Origin: Anaerolineae bacterium
GTDB lineage: Bacteria > Chloroflexota > Anaerolineae > Aggregatilineales > Phototrophicaceae
Length of the DNA stretch: 64,000 nt
Direction: 5' to 3'
Assembly (NCBI GenBank): GCA_025454525.1
Contig: JALOOG010000001.1
Span: forward strand, 1 to 64,000
This document shows positions 9,578 to 18,886 of the stretch, in pieces (the first letter of the stretch is position 1; every line of letters starts with the position of its first letter). A program made the position numbers and the translations under genes. The notes under the pieces are model-generated. The model worked only from the letters and a program-made list of their open reading frames with translations. It was not told where the DNA came from and ran no database searches.

Positions 9578-10798
9578 TTAGAGTTTCAATTCACTCAAAA
9601 CTTCATTGACTCGGTGCGCGGCATCCCGTAAACGTTGTACACTGGCCTCCACTTGCATCGTACTTCCGACGGTTTCGGTCGTCGCATGTTTGATCGTTCG
9701 CATCGCTTGGGTGAGTTGATCCATACCGATCGTTTGTTGGCGGGTGCTGGCCGCGATCTGAAGGGCCGCCATGGCCGCGTCCTCGATCGCTCGCGATAAT
9801 TCCCGAATGGAGTCGCCGGCCTTGTTGACCAACACTTGCCCTTGATCTACGCCTTTACTGCCTTCTTCTGTCACCATCACCGCCGCATTGGTGGCCCGTT
9901 GGATCTCACCCAAGATCTCGCGGACTTGGATCGTCGCATCGCGGTTTTGATCGGCCAGATTACGGACTTCCATCGCCACAACCGCGAAACCTTTGCCTTC
10001 TTCACCCGCCCGCGCCGCTTCCACCGAGGCGTTGAGCGCTAACATCCGGGATTGATCTGCGAGGTTATTCACGGTAGCGATGATCTCGCCGATCTGTTGC
10101 GTGTGTTCGGACAAAACGAGGATATTATCGGCGATGTCTTCTACGCGCCGCCGAATCACATCCATACCCGATACCGTTTCTGTAACGGCCTCGGTGCCGG
10201 TGCGTGAGATGTCTACCGAAATTTGCGCGGTTTCGGCCACACTTTGCGCGCGTTCGGCGGTTTCGGTGACAGTCGCCCGGACTTCATTTACGGTGGCCGT
10301 CGTTTCTGTCACCACCGCATCTTGTTCATTTGCCATCACGATCTGACGCGCCGTTGCATCCAAGATCGCTTGCGTATCCATATCTAACCGTTTCATGGCG
10401 TTGGTGATCTCCACAATCACCCCTTGTAAGCGATCCAAGGTGCGATTGATCGCGATCCCCAGTTTGATCATCGTGTCCATTTCGCGTTGGGTAATCGCCA
10501 CGTTCGGGATCTGCAAGCGCTGATTCAACGCACCAGACGCGATCTGCTCTAAGGTGTGCTGATATTCATCTAGCAACTTCTCTAGATCGCGGTGACTTTG
10601 CAAATACACCAGCACCCCGAAGATCAACCCGATGATCAAGGCGATAAACGACCACAAAAACACGCCCAAGTTAGGGGTATCGGAGGTGATATACAGCACG
10701 GTCGAAAAGATAAACAATGGCAGGAACGCTGCTATCCCTGTCCCTAAGACGATCGTATTTCTAAGCAAGGTGAACCACCGAAACGAGTCAAAATTCAT
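9578..10798 (-). CDS. Methyl-accepting chemotaxis protein
   Basis: A 406-residue MCP. Two TM helices near residues 12-34 and 43-65 leave only a very short extracytoplasmic loop, so there is no classical periplasmic sensor domain. A HAMP-like segment follows, then a long coiled coil. The conserved hairpin tip ([20 protein letters not shown]) docks CheA and CheW. With no external sensor domain it probably senses membrane or cytoplasmic state. Its start overlaps the cheW stop by 4 bases (ATGA) and cheA follows 5 bases later, so the three are translated as a unit. Confidence 0.93.
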   Translation of the reverse strand: MNFDSFRWFTLLRNTIVLGTGIAAFLPLFIFSTVLYITSDTPNLGVFLWSFIALIIGLIFGVLVYLQSHRDLEKLLDEYQHTLEQIASGALNQRLQIPNVAITQREMDTMIKLGIAINRTLDRLQGVIVEITNAMKRLDMDTQAILDATARQIVMANEQDAVVTETTATVNEVRATVTETAERAQSVAETAQISVDISRTGTEAVTETVSGMDVIRRRVEDIADNILVLSEHTQQIGEIIATVNNLADQSRMLALNASVEAARAGEEGKGFAVVAMEVRNLADQNRDATIQVREILGEIQRATNAAVMVTEEGSKGVDQGQVLVNKAGDSIRELSRAIEDAAMAALQIAASTRQQTIGMDQLTQAMRTIKHATTETVGSTMQVEASVQRLRDAAHRVNEVLSELKL

Positions 10799-11343
10799 TC
10801 CAGACCGCCTATGATTAAACGTTCATCTTCAAACAACGCGGCGAGATCCAGCACCACTAAGCGCGATGCCGTCACGCCTTTTAAATACTTCATGTGTTCG
10901 GCGGAATGCAGGTCATCTAACGAGAGCGTTTGAATGCCTTGTACGTGATCCGCCAATAATCCTAATTCTAAGCGATTCCCCTGTACGATGATCACTTCTC
11001 GCGCTTGATGTTCGGCCGTCATCTCAAAAAAACGCCGGAGATCCATTAAGGTAATGATCTGTCCGCGCAAGTTCATCACCCCGCGATAAAAATCCGGAAC
11101 GCCCGGCACGGGTGTGATCTTGGATAATGATCGCACCGCACGCACAAAGGACACCTCCACCGCGTACCGTTCTGTGCCAAGGTCAAACGCGAGGACAGTT
11201 AAGGAATGGGTGTTTTCATCAGTGCTGATCCGTTTTTGCGGAGCGGCATATTGATCCGCACGTTGTTTTAACAGCGCTTGCTCTGAATCCGCCTCATTCC
11301 AAGTGATATTTTCGCGGATCACCCGCCAATCAACTTGACTCAT
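10795..11343 (-). CDS. cheW: CheW-like chemotaxis coupling protein
   Basis: A 182-residue scaffold that couples the receptor to CheA. The CheW domain covers about residues 48-175 ([42 protein letters not shown]). A roughly 45-residue N-terminal extension is rich in Glu and Gln. It is the first gene of the chemosensory operon, with a TATACT box 22 bases upstream. No CheR, CheB or separate CheY is nearby. Confidence 0.92.
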   Translation of the reverse strand: MSQVDWRVIRENITWNEADSEQALLKQRADQYAAPQKRISTDENTHSLTVLAFDLGTERYAVEVSFVRAVRSLSKITPVPGVPDFYRGVMNLRGQIITLMDLRRFFEMTAEHQAREVIIVQGNRLELGLLADHVQGIQTLSLDDLHSAEHMKYLKGVTASRLVVLDLAALFEDERLIIGGLE

Positions 11344-11364
11344 TTGATCTGCTCACTTTAGCTT

Positions 11365-11370
11365 AGTATA
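11365..11370 (-). promoter_or_regulatory. -10 box of the cheW-MCP-cheA operon
   Basis: TATACT on the minus strand lies 21 bases before the cheW ATG. The same hexamer recurs before several genes in this window. A convincing -35 is not visible. Confidence 0.5.
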
Positions 11371-11394
11371 ACGCGGGATCGATTTTCCGCATTT

Positions 11395-11523
11395 AAGTAG
11401 GTACAGAAAAGTGTCTTGCGTCTAACCCCACCCCTAGCCTTCACCCAAGCATGGGGAGGGAACTGGCCCGCGTAAGATAGGCTGTTCCGTCTCCATGGGT
11501 GTGGTACTTTTCTGAGGTTACTG
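11395..11523. repeat. MITE-like dispersed repeat, copy A
   Basis: About 129 bases that closely match a second copy at 18887-19017. Both share the internal run TCTTGCGTC-AACCCCACCC, a CACCCA...CATGGGG hairpin core, then GTTCCGTCTCCAT or its close variant. The ends are imperfect inverted repeats: CAGAAAAGT at the left and ACTTTTCTG at the right, with GTA/TAC further out. The element has no coding capacity and lies between the cheW and pdxS promoters. Short length, inverted ends and multiple copies fit a non-autonomous mobile element or REP-like repeat. Confidence 0.7.
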
Positions 11524-11570
11524 AGAACATCGTTTGCTGTTTACGGACTTGGCCTTAAATGGACATACAG

Positions 11571-11600
11571 TTGCCACTTGCGAACCATTAGGCTAGGAAT
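11571..11600 (+). promoter_or_regulatory. pdxS promoter
   Basis: TTGCCA (11571-11576) and TAGGAA (11594-11599) are spaced by 17 bases, about 40 bases upstream of the pdxS ATG. This is a plausible sigma70-type promoter just outside the repeat element. Confidence 0.5.
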
Positions 11601-11639
11601 ACATCAAACCAATCAGTGACTTTTTTTAGGGTTAAACAA

Positions 11640-12554
11640 ATGACAGTTAACGGTAATCATAATCGTGAACAGCAAGACGGTCAAACCGGAACCGAAATGG
11701 TGAAACGCGGTCTTGCTCAAATGCTTAAGGGCGGCGTGATCATGGATGTGGTCACACCGGAACAAGCCAAAATCGCCGAGGATGCGGGCGCGGTGGCGGT
11801 CATGGCGTTGGAACGCATTCCGGCGGATATTCGGGTACATGGTGGCGTAGCGCGCATGAGCGATCCTGATATGATCGAAGGGATCATGCGGGCAGTGACG
11901 ATCCCGGTTATGGCAAAAGTCCGCATTGGTCATATCGTGGAAGCGCAGATCTTAGAGGCGGTCGGTATCGATTACATTGATGAAAGCGAAGTGTTGACCC
12001 CCGCCGATGAAGAAAATCACATCAACAAACATCGGTTTAAAGTCCCCTTTGTGTGTGGATGCCGCAATTTAGGGGAGGCCTTGCGCCGGATCAACGAAGG
12101 TGCGGCGATGATGCGTACCAAAGGTGAAGCCGGTACGGGCGATGTGGTTGAAGCGGTGCGTCATGCCCGCGCCGTCAACAGTGAGATCCGTCGGATCAGG
12201 GCCATGGATGAGGATGAATTGTTCACCTATGCCAAAAACATCCAAGCGCCGTATCATCTGGTCAAAGAAACTGCCGAATTAGGCCGTTTGCCCGTGGTCA
12301 ATTTTGCGGCGGGTGGGGTGGCGACTCCGGCGGATGCCGCCCTGATGATGCAGTTGGGCATGGACGGCGTGTTTGTTGGATCAGGCATTTTTAAGAGTGG
12401 CGATCCGTCCAAGCGTGCAAAGGCGATTGTTGAGGCGGTCACACACTACAACGATCCTCAAATCCTACTCAATGTGAGTCGCGCTTTGGGTGAAGCAATG
12501 GTCGGGATCAATGTGACCCCCGAAACCTTAGTTTTAGGCAAACGTGGCTGGTAA
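11640..12554 (+). CDS. pdxS: Pyridoxal 5'-phosphate synthase lyase subunit PdxS
   Basis: Makes the PLP ring from ribose 5-phosphate, glyceraldehyde 3-phosphate and ammonia in the DXP-independent route. The 304-residue length fits the family. Conserved segments are [17 protein letters not shown], the [10 protein letters not shown] strand with the Schiff-base Lys near 90, RTKGEAGTG in the phosphate loop and [14 protein letters not shown]. The ATG at 11640 is preferred over an upstream in-frame GTG at 11616 because family N-termini begin shortly before VKRGL. The usual glutaminase partner pdxT is not adjacent and must lie elsewhere, or free ammonia is used. A strong terminator follows. Confidence 0.96.
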   Translation: MTVNGNHNREQQDGQTGTEMVKRGLAQMLKGGVIMDVVTPEQAKIAEDAGAVAVMALERIPADIRVHGGVARMSDPDMIEGIMRAVTIPVMAKVRIGHIVEAQILEAVGIDYIDESEVLTPADEENHINKHRFKVPFVCGCRNLGEALRRINEGAAMMRTKGEAGTGDVVEAVRHARAVNSEIRRIRAMDEDELFTYAKNIQAPYHLVKETAELGRLPVVNFAAGGVATPADAALMMQLGMDGVFVGSGIFKSGDPSKRAKAIVEAVTHYNDPQILLNVSRALGEAMVGINVTPETLVLGKRGW

Positions 12555-12564
12555 ATCGCGTGTC

Positions 12565-12592
12565 AGGGGATTGCGAGACAATCCCCTTTTTT
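12565..12592 (+). terminator. Rho-independent terminator after pdxS
   Basis: A perfect 9-bp stem (AGGGGATTG / CAATCCCCT) with a 5-base loop runs into TTTTTT. It ends pdxS transcription 10 bases after the stop and separates it from the convergent LiaF-like gene. Confidence 0.9.
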
Positions 12593-12601
12593 GATCTGTT
12601 T

Positions 12602-13531
12602 CTACGGCACAGTCTCCACCGTGATCAACCCACGCGGCACGATCAACGTATAACGGATGAGAATTTCAGCGGAGGTAAAGCGCCGATTTTCCAACAACAC
12701 GCCGCGAATGTATTCATAAACGGTGGGATCAAAATCGGGTTCTTGCGCGCTTTCGATTTCGAGTCGCGCCGCTACCGCTTCGGGGATAAACAGGGTGAGT
12801 GCGCCATTACGAATCGTGAGTGTCCCCGGTTGTTCCTGTACGATCGGTGAACGCGGTTCATATTCCGGCATGGTCAACAAGACATTTCCGGTTTGTAAGT
12901 CTAAATTCAAGCGCTCTAAGGATGCACCGCTTAGGTTAAAGGTCGCATCTCCAGCATTAGCGATCACCGTCATATCGATCGCCACTTCCGGCGGCACCAC
13001 CAAGCGCAATCGCCCGCGCCCGACCTCACTTAAGAGTGGAAAGGGTTCTGGTTTTGTTTCGCGGAGGATAAACGTACCGCGTCCGGCATCGTCTTCTACA
13101 TAATCAAAATCGACTTGACTCTGCAAGCTGCCTAAAAATTCACCGCTTAACGATCCGCGGCTTTCGGCCAAGGTGATCTCTAGATCGGTGTCTAAGGTTT
13201 CCAACGTAATCTGTAGCAGACTCACATCCGTGCCAATCGACTCCGCGATCGGGACTCGTTGATCTTGGCTGATCTGGCCGGATCGCGTGACAAATGCCAC
13301 AGCCGCCACACCCCCCACCAACACCAAGCTGATGATCACCGCAATCACCCCGCTAAACGGCACGCGGTTACGCAAGAGCAGCGCTAAACCGATCAACACC
13401 ACTAACGCACCGGATGCACGGGAGAGCAGATCGTCTAATCCGGTGGGAAATACCCCCAACGCACGTAATACGAGGAGCAAAGCCAGCGCCACAAACACCA
13501 ATGCGCCGATGAAATTTTTGCGAGGTTGCAT
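12602..13531 (-). CDS. LiaF-like membrane protein with toast-rack beta domain
   Basis: A 309-residue protein. Four short TM helices lie at about residues 8-24, 34-52 and 57-82. A beta-strand-rich C-terminal region (about 100-309) resembles the DUF2154/LiaF adhesin-like fold found next to PspC genes. These modules act in envelope-stress sensing. It directly abuts the upstream PspC gene with no gap and is the last gene of that operon, pointing to a PspC-toast-rack pair. Family assignment rests on architecture and context, not on a diagnostic motif. Confidence 0.65.
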   Translation of the reverse strand: MQPRKNFIGALVFVALALLLVLRALGVFPTGLDDLLSRASGALVVLIGLALLLRNRVPFSGVIAVIISLVLVGGVAAVAFVTRSGQISQDQRVPIAESIGTDVSLLQITLETLDTDLEITLAESRGSLSGEFLGSLQSQVDFDYVEDDAGRGTFILRETKPEPFPLLSEVGRGRLRLVVPPEVAIDMTVIANAGDATFNLSGASLERLNLDLQTGNVLLTMPEYEPRSPIVQEQPGTLTIRNGALTLFIPEAVAARLEIESAQEPDFDPTVYEYIRGVLLENRRFTSAEILIRYTLIVPRGLITVETVP

Positions 13532-13891
13532 CTACGCCCTCACTTGTCGGAACAGAAAGATCAAGCTCAACATCAGGGCAACCAAGGGCAGAAACAACGA
13601 TTGTCCACTGGAGAGTTGTAACAGGGTATCACGGGTGAGCCATAGGCCCGTTAAAATGCCGATCAATAACACCGTCATGATCAACGCGCCCCACGATCCT
13701 TTAGGACGTAGGGTTGGTGATTGTTGGGGAATGGCCCACCACAACGCCAGATAGACGATCACCCCGAATCCGACACTCGCGATCGTCAACAGGCTAAAGA
13801 TCAATCGGATCAACCACGGATTCACGCGCAACTGCGTGCCGATTCCGCCACAGATCCCTCCTAAAACGCGATCGGTAAAGCTTCTCATCAC
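13532..13891 (-). CDS. PspC-domain membrane protein
   Basis: A 119-residue protein. The N-terminal 60 residues carry the PspC signature (RVLGGICGGIGTQLRVNPWLIRL then a TM helix ending LALWWAIP). Two further TM segments lie at about 65-90 and 95-115. PspC proteins sit in the membrane and signal envelope stress. Its ATG overlaps the FHA gene stop by 4 bases, so the two are translationally coupled, and the LiaF-like gene follows at once. Confidence 0.88.
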   Translation of the reverse strand: MMRSFTDRVLGGICGGIGTQLRVNPWLIRLIFSLLTIASVGFGVIVYLALWWAIPQQSPTLRPKGSWGALIMTVLLIGILTGLWLTRDTLLQLSSGQSLFLPLVALMLSLIFLFRQVRA

Positions 13892-14325
13892 GATGCCACA
13901 AACCGAATGATCACGCGCACTCGCCCGAACTCAATTTCATCACCGTCGCGTAAACGGTATTCGCGGCCTGGGGTCACTTGTGCGCCATTGATCCGCGTCC
14001 CGTTGGTGCTGTTCAGATCTTCAAGGTACAATGCGCCCGAATGTCGGCGGATCAACGCATGTCGGCGGGAAACACCACTTTGATACGCCCCTTGTGGGTT
14101 TAAATCCACATCCACCCGACTCGCCGTGTCTCCTTCTACCGATCGCCCCACCGAGATCTCCGAATAGACGGGTAAGGTCAATTTTTGATTGTCGATTTTC
14201 AATTGCAAACGCCAGTTTTCGCCAAATTCTGGCGCGACCTGACCTTGCCCAGTATCCGATAAGGGTGAACTTGGGGGCAAATTCAGGTAATCGGTTTCGC
14301 GTTTTCTCCGTTTGTCGTCTGCCAT
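13888..14325 (-). CDS. FHA-domain protein
   Basis: A 145-residue cytoplasmic protein. An FHA domain at about residues 45-140 shows the phosphothreonine-binding signature (SVGRS near 60, SRRHALI near 95, LNSTNGTRING near 115). The first 40 residues are polar and probably disordered. It would read Thr phosphorylation by a Ser/Thr kinase; no kinase is in this window. Coupling to PspC suggests that phosphorylation feeds into the envelope-stress group. Confidence 0.9.
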   Translation of the reverse strand: MADDKRRKRETDYLNLPPSSPLSDTGQGQVAPEFGENWRLQLKIDNQKLTLPVYSEISVGRSVEGDTASRVDVDLNPQGAYQSGVSRRHALIRRHSGALYLEDLNSTNGTRINGAQVTPGREYRLRDGDEIEFGRVRVIIRFVAS

Positions 14326-14404
14326 CGTTAAACACCCTTGTAACCCTTGTAAACCATCTCAAAGCCAAGTGTGGATGAGAACCGCGCAAAATGCAAGAAT
14401 TGTA

Positions 14405-15100
14405 TCAACGATCTTTATCTTTAATGGTAATGGTATTCGTTTCGGCCAGTGACTCCAATCCATGCCGATCCGCGATATACAATTTACGCCCTTTTTTCTT
14501 CAACAGGCCCGCGTTCAATAACCCGCGCAAGGCCCGCCCAACCACTTCCCGCGTTGTGCCAAGGATCGAAGCGATCTCTTCTTGGGTTAAACGGGTGGGA
14601 GCATCTGCATTGTAATCGGCGTAGCTGGTTTCATGCAGAAATAACTTTGCCAAGCGTGACGGAATCGATCGAAAGGTCATGTCTTCTAGCCGTTCGATAT
14701 ATTCGCGATTGATATGGGCCAACGCCTGTAGGTAATTGCTCATCAATTGCGGCTCTTGGGCCAACAATCTCATCAGGGTAGGATGACTTAGCGTTAAGAC
14801 TTGCGCTTGTGTCACCGCTACAGCGTTATACGGATTTTTACCCCCGTCAATCGCGGCCACCTCGTTAAAGGTGGCGATCGGACGTAACAGGCTTAACGTG
14901 TGCAATCGACCTTCCGAATTGACCCGATAGATCCGAATCAACCCCTCTAACACCAGATGAAAACCCGCGCACCTTCCACCTTCGGTAAAGATCGTGGCCC
15001 CCGCTTGATAGCGATGATGATGTGCATCCGCCTGTAACCGATCGATCACGCATGGCTCAAGATTGGCAAAATACGGCACACGATCCCAACGAATGATCAT
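14405..15100 (-). CDS. Crp/Fnr-family transcriptional regulator
   Basis: A 231-residue regulator. The cyclic-nucleotide-binding-like beta barrel spans about 8-125 (AGATIFTEGGRCAGFHLVLEG). A dimer helix follows, then a winged HTH at about 150-215 (LTQEEIASILGTTREVVGRALRGL). No Fnr-type cysteine cluster is visible. It follows the small membrane protein by 3 bases and so belongs to the sortase operon. A CpdA-like phosphodiesterase elsewhere in the window makes cyclic-nucleotide control conceivable, but ligand binding is not shown. Confidence 0.9.
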   Translation of the reverse strand: MIIRWDRVPYFANLEPCVIDRLQADAHHHRYQAGATIFTEGGRCAGFHLVLEGLIRIYRVNSEGRLHTLSLLRPIATFNEVAAIDGGKNPYNAVAVTQAQVLTLSHPTLMRLLAQEPQLMSNYLQALAHINREYIERLEDMTFRSIPSRLAKLFLHETSYADYNADAPTRLTQEEIASILGTTREVVGRALRGLLNAGLLKKKGRKLYIADRHGLESLAETNTITIKDKDR

Positions 15101-15103
15101 AGA

Positions 15104-15478
15104 TCATAGCACCAACGACAACACAAATAACGCGATAAACAGCGATACCGCCAAAATGCCCATATTCCGCAAATCGCGTAACACATAGCCATATTGGGCG
15201 TGTAACTGTTCTTCTGTTACCTCAATCGTCGGATGATCCAAGAGATCTTGAATGTCTGCTAAGGTCAATTCGACGTTTTTCTCTTTCCGTTTTTCAAAGG
15301 AGGCTGAATCGATCTTGGCGCGGCGGGTGCTTTTAGCGACATGCGCGCGCCGTTCGGCCCGGGTGCGTCCGCTTGAACGTGGCACACCGCTCACGCCCTC
15401 TGCTTGTTGCCTTGCGCGTTCTAAAGTCTCCTCTGAAATTTCAGACGGGGTATTTTGAGTCTGTGTACGCTTTGTCAT
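15104..15478 (-). CDS. Small C-terminally anchored membrane protein
   Basis: A 124-residue protein that I do not recognise as a named family. The first 95 residues are polar and highly charged, with an Arg/Lys-rich stretch at about 40-70. A single TM helix closes the chain (GILAVSLFIALFVLSLVL). It should face the cytoplasm with a tail anchor. It lies 12 bases after the sortase gene and 3 before the Crp/Fnr gene, so the three are co-transcribed. Confidence 0.7.
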   Translation of the reverse strand: MTKRTQTQNTPSEISEETLERARQQAEGVSGVPRSSGRTRAERRAHVAKSTRRAKIDSASFEKRKEKNVELTLADIQDLLDHPTIEVTEEQLHAQYGYVLRDLRNMGILAVSLFIALFVLSLVL

Positions 15479-15490
15479 AAATTGATCCCT

Positions 15491-16552
15491 CTATAAATCC
15501 ACACGTTCCGCAAATACGATATACCGTTTGTTGTTGACCCCATACGGGTAACACGAGATCAGGGTCACAATTGCCCTATCTTGTTCTTGCATCACATAAA
15601 TATCGGTGGGATTGACGATCAGCGTATCAAACACGCGATAGGTATAGGTTTGCGTGCGCGTCTGTACCTGAAATTCATCACCAACCACCAATTGATCCAG
15701 ATCGCGGAACAATTCACCATAAATATCATTATGTGCCGCGAAAACGACGTTTCCTGTCGGATCGCTGGGGACTGCACCGTTTAACACCTGTCCAACCCCT
15801 AATTTAAGTGCTTCCCAGTCTGTCCCCTGCACGATACTTTGATCGATGTTCAGCTGTGGGATGATCAATTGCAATGGGGTTTGATCGGTCGGCGCGGGGC
15901 GGGTGATGTCGATTGGAAAATACGCTTGACGTTGCACCGTGCTTAACAGATGCGACGGCACATCGCTGATAAATTCATCAAAGTTAAATTGTGCCACACC
16001 GTTCGCATCGATAATGTGACCCCCCGGCAAGACAAAGCTCTCTAAACCCACTAATTCGATCACTGAAGTCGGAGCGAGTGTCGGGAGTCCGGCGAGGCGT
16101 TGTTCATTGGCCATGGCTTGCGCCAAGGCGCTTTCCCGCTGCAAATTGTTCGCCGTCACCATCAAATTGACCCCTAGCCAGATCAACCCACCGACCGCGA
16201 TCACTTCCACAAACAACAATGCGCGATTCGTGAAGGTTTTCCAAAGGCGACTGTTGGTTTCTGTCATCGGGGCTTCCCCGTCATCCTCAAATGACGGTGT
16301 TGGACTCCTCTCACTTAAACTGACGGCCTGGTGATCAAGGACGAGAGTGGCCGACGGGATCACCGCAGTTTCGGGTTGGCGTGTTTTTGCGATCGGCGCG
16401 GATCGTGAAACTGGGTCTACTTCTCCCCCTACCACCCGCCCATCGGATTTAAACCGTTGTAACCGTTTTTGACGTTCTTCACGACGACGAATCGCCAAGA
16501 TTCGCTCTAATTCCACGATCGAAAGTTCATCTACAGGTCGTTTATCGCGCAT
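15491..16552 (-). CDS. Sortase
   Basis: A 353-residue membrane-anchored transpeptidase. A long cytoplasmic N-terminus (1-105) precedes one TM helix at about 110-132. The sortase barrel fills about 205-353, with the catalytic His in FAAHND near 272, the catalytic Cys in TLISC near 334 and the Arg in NNKRYIV near 342. Sortases cut at LPxTG and join surface proteins to the cell wall or a pilus. The LPDTG protein at 25708-26604 is a likely substrate. The ATG at 16552 is chosen over an upstream TTG because GAGG stands 10 bases before it. Confidence 0.92.
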   Translation of the reverse strand: MRDKRPVDELSIVELERILAIRRREERQKRLQRFKSDGRVVGGEVDPVSRSAPIAKTRQPETAVIPSATLVLDHQAVSLSERSPTPSFEDDGEAPMTETNSRLWKTFTNRALLFVEVIAVGGLIWLGVNLMVTANNLQRESALAQAMANEQRLAGLPTLAPTSVIELVGLESFVLPGGHIIDANGVAQFNFDEFISDVPSHLLSTVQRQAYFPIDITRPAPTDQTPLQLIIPQLNIDQSIVQGTDWEALKLGVGQVLNGAVPSDPTGNVVFAAHNDIYGELFRDLDQLVVGDEFQVQTRTQTYTYRVFDTLIVNPTDIYVMQEQDRAIVTLISCYPYGVNNKRYIVFAERVDL

Positions 16553-16644
16553 GGCTATCAAGCCTCAACTTCAACTTTACCTTCAATATACATCCCCCAC
16601 ACCATGCAAAAGGCCAAAGGGTGATGTGTGGTTCAATTATTCGG

Positions 16645-17457
16645 TTACTCTTTAGGCACTTTCGCCGCCACTGCAAACACTTCTCGCTCAAAAAACCAGC
16701 TAAATGGCGGTAATCCGAACGCGATCTTTCGCATGATCGCTAAGATCTGATGTTCGGTGCGATTTTGCGGTGGGCTATCTAACCACACTTTCGGACGGAA
16801 TCCAGCGCGTTTTAACGCCTGTTGCAGACTCCACCATGATTGCTCATTCACATGCACATGCTCATTGACATCAACCAAAAATTGACGCGGATTTTTAGGA
16901 TAATTCGCGCCTTGTCCCATCAATGTTCGCACGATTCGCACCATGGGATATGCATAGCGATCATACCAAACATTCGGCGCGGTATGCACGATAAAGCGGC
17001 CATTCGGCTTTAGCACCCGATAGATCTCTAACATCGCATCGTGCAATTCCCACGGATGTAAATGTTCCACCACATCAAACATCAATACACGATCGAACAT
17101 CGCATCCCCGAAAGGCAGCTTTTTTGCGTCGGCTAATGCCACACCCACTTGACCGGGGACGGTATCAGGGGTGGTGATGATCACTTGTTGCGACATTTGC
17201 ACCGCTACGGGGGCATAATCGATCCCATAAGCATCTGCGCCCAACGCCGCACAATGCCGTAAGATCTCTCCGCGCCCACAGCCAACATCCAATACGGTCA
17301 TGCCGGGGGTGACTTCGGCCAACGAAAATGCCGCCGCTAAACGCCGTGAGAGGTGTTGCCCTTCGCTTTGGTTAAATTCATCGTACCCTTCACAGGCGGT
17401 ACGGAAATATTCTTCGGTGTAGAGTGATGCCGGTAAGGGTTGTTTCTGTTTATCCAA
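16645..17457 (-). CDS. Class I SAM-dependent methyltransferase
   Basis: A 270-residue soluble methyltransferase. Motif I is VLDVGCGRGEILRHC near residue 58, followed by an acidic ribose-binding strand (GIDYAP), the DVVEHLHPWEL segment and ALKRAGFRPKV near the C-terminus. The substrate cannot be told from the sequence. It has its own gap on both sides and precedes the sortase operon on the same strand. Confidence 0.88.
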   Translation of the reverse strand: MDKQKQPLPASLYTEEYFRTACEGYDEFNQSEGQHLSRRLAAAFSLAEVTPGMTVLDVGCGRGEILRHCAALGADAYGIDYAPVAVQMSQQVIITTPDTVPGQVGVALADAKKLPFGDAMFDRVLMFDVVEHLHPWELHDAMLEIYRVLKPNGRFIVHTAPNVWYDRYAYPMVRIVRTLMGQGANYPKNPRQFLVDVNEHVHVNEQSWWSLQQALKRAGFRPKVWLDSPPQNRTEHQILAIMRKIAFGLPPFSWFFEREVFAVAAKVPKE

Positions 17458-17583
17458 GGTGACGCGCCTATTCTTCCCGATTAAAATGCGATTATAGTTT
17501 ACTCACCGGATCACGCCATGACTAGACTCAGCGTTATAAGGGCGTGATGATCTTAAAGTTCAAATCGAAATGCTTGATCCATG

Positions 17584-18687
17584 TTATCGTGCCACCGACT
17601 GAAACCAACTCAACAACCCGCGTAGATCGTTGAGCGTCGGTGCGCTCACCACATTCGCTAAATCAGGGACTAACACGATCCCATAGGTTTGAGCATCAGC
17701 AAACACCCGATCTTCATCGGTGATCAGCCGTTCTACTGGACGTAACCCAGCTTGTGGTAATTGGATCTGCTGCGCGTTGCCTGTCAACCAATCCGCGAAT
17801 AGGTTCACCGCTTGCCGTTGATCCTCGGTGGTGCTGCTATCATCCCACCGTGCCAACGGAAATTCAAACATCACCGTTGGATCGGGATATTCAAAACGCG
17901 GTGTTCCCATCCGGGCCATCCCTTGCACACTTTGTAGCCATTGTGACTCCGCCGCCAGCCCAAAATCCGCCGATGATACCCCCCGTGCGACAAACCCCGC
18001 CGCATTTCCGCCGATCGAATTAAACGACGGAATCGCCCCTAATACCTGACTAAATGCGTCACGATAGGCTGAATTGGAAAGTTGAACTCCGGTCAAACGC
18101 GCTTGATCGCTAAAATCTGCCGCCGCTGTCAGCAAGGCCGCTAATCCCACGATATTATCATCTGCACGCGGAAACGCGATCTTCAAAAAGCCCCAATTCG
18201 ATTGACCACCGAGGGTTTGCCAATTCTGATCGCTTGCCGCCGCCGTGAACACCGCATCCCAGTTCAGCGGATTCGCGCTACCGTCCGTGATCACATTGAT
18301 TCGTTCGGCGTAACCGCCCCAAATCAGCGGCGTTTTAGCCACTGACGGTTTAACCTCGATAAACGGCATATTTCGGGCGTAGCCGATGCTGAAACTGGCG
18401 GCCGGAATCCACGCATCTGGGTGATTAGTGCTTGTCCAAAAATTATTACCGCTCCATACGTCAAGGTCTTCGGTCAACTGTACTGTTACCGACACACGCC
18501 GCCCAGAGGCCGTAATCCGGTTTTGGGCGTTAAATTCGCTTACTGTAGGGCGCATCCAACTTTCTAGCAACGGAGAAACCGCTACGGTGATCGTGATCGG
18601 CGGTTGATTCTGTACGATCTGACTCGCGGCAATTAATCCAATCACGACCAGAATAAAGATCCCAAGAACGATAGTTCCTCGTTTCAT
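17584..18687 (-). CDS. Extracellular substrate-binding protein
   Basis: A 367-residue exported or membrane-anchored binding protein. A hydrophobic segment at residues 4-25 is an uncleaved anchor or signal peptide with no obvious lipobox Cys. The rest shows type-2 periplasmic-binding-protein features (ITITVAVSPLLESWMRPTV at the start, DAWIPAASFS, LPQAGLRPVERL at the end). No transporter genes adjoin it. The ATG at 18687 is preferred because the longer frame adds a non-hydrophobic stretch before the signal. The ligand is unknown. Confidence 0.75.
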   Translation of the reverse strand: MKRGTIVLGIFILVVIGLIAASQIVQNQPPITITVAVSPLLESWMRPTVSEFNAQNRITASGRRVSVTVQLTEDLDVWSGNNFWTSTNHPDAWIPAASFSIGYARNMPFIEVKPSVAKTPLIWGGYAERINVITDGSANPLNWDAVFTAAASDQNWQTLGGQSNWGFLKIAFPRADDNIVGLAALLTAAADFSDQARLTGVQLSNSAYRDAFSQVLGAIPSFNSIGGNAAGFVARGVSSADFGLAAESQWLQSVQGMARMGTPRFEYPDPTVMFEFPLARWDDSSTTEDQRQAVNLFADWLTGNAQQIQLPQAGLRPVERLITDEDRVFADAQTYGIVLVPDLANVVSAPTLNDLRGLLSWFQSVAR

Positions 18688-18756
18688 CTGTTGCCTTTGC
18701 CTTTGATCGCCTGTATGTAAAATTGAGCATACCACAAAGATCATCGGAGATGCCAA

Positions 18757-18886
18757 GTCAGGACTTAGCTTCTACCCGATCGATCCTTTGTCCTTAGGCT
18801 AAAATGCCTAGCCGCTATTCCCTAGCGTTTACCGTGTCCGTTAGTAACATCAGGAAAGCATCCGTTAAACGCTTTGAACCCCAGAA
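18757..18886. other. Intergenic stretch before the repeat
   Basis: Together with the repeat and leader module described separately, this is part of a 580-base region without long genes. It contains TTAAACGCTTTG (18865-18876), a poor match to a LacI-type operator. Nothing else is recognisable. Confidence 0.3.

Noticed and set aside
11616-11639. Upstream GTG start for pdxS
   Set aside because: It adds residues not seen in the family; the ATG at 11640 is sufficient.
12723-13103. Plus-strand frame opposite the LiaF-like gene
   Set aside because: Low-complexity Ser/Arg composition typical of an antisense frame; the minus gene is part of a tight operon.
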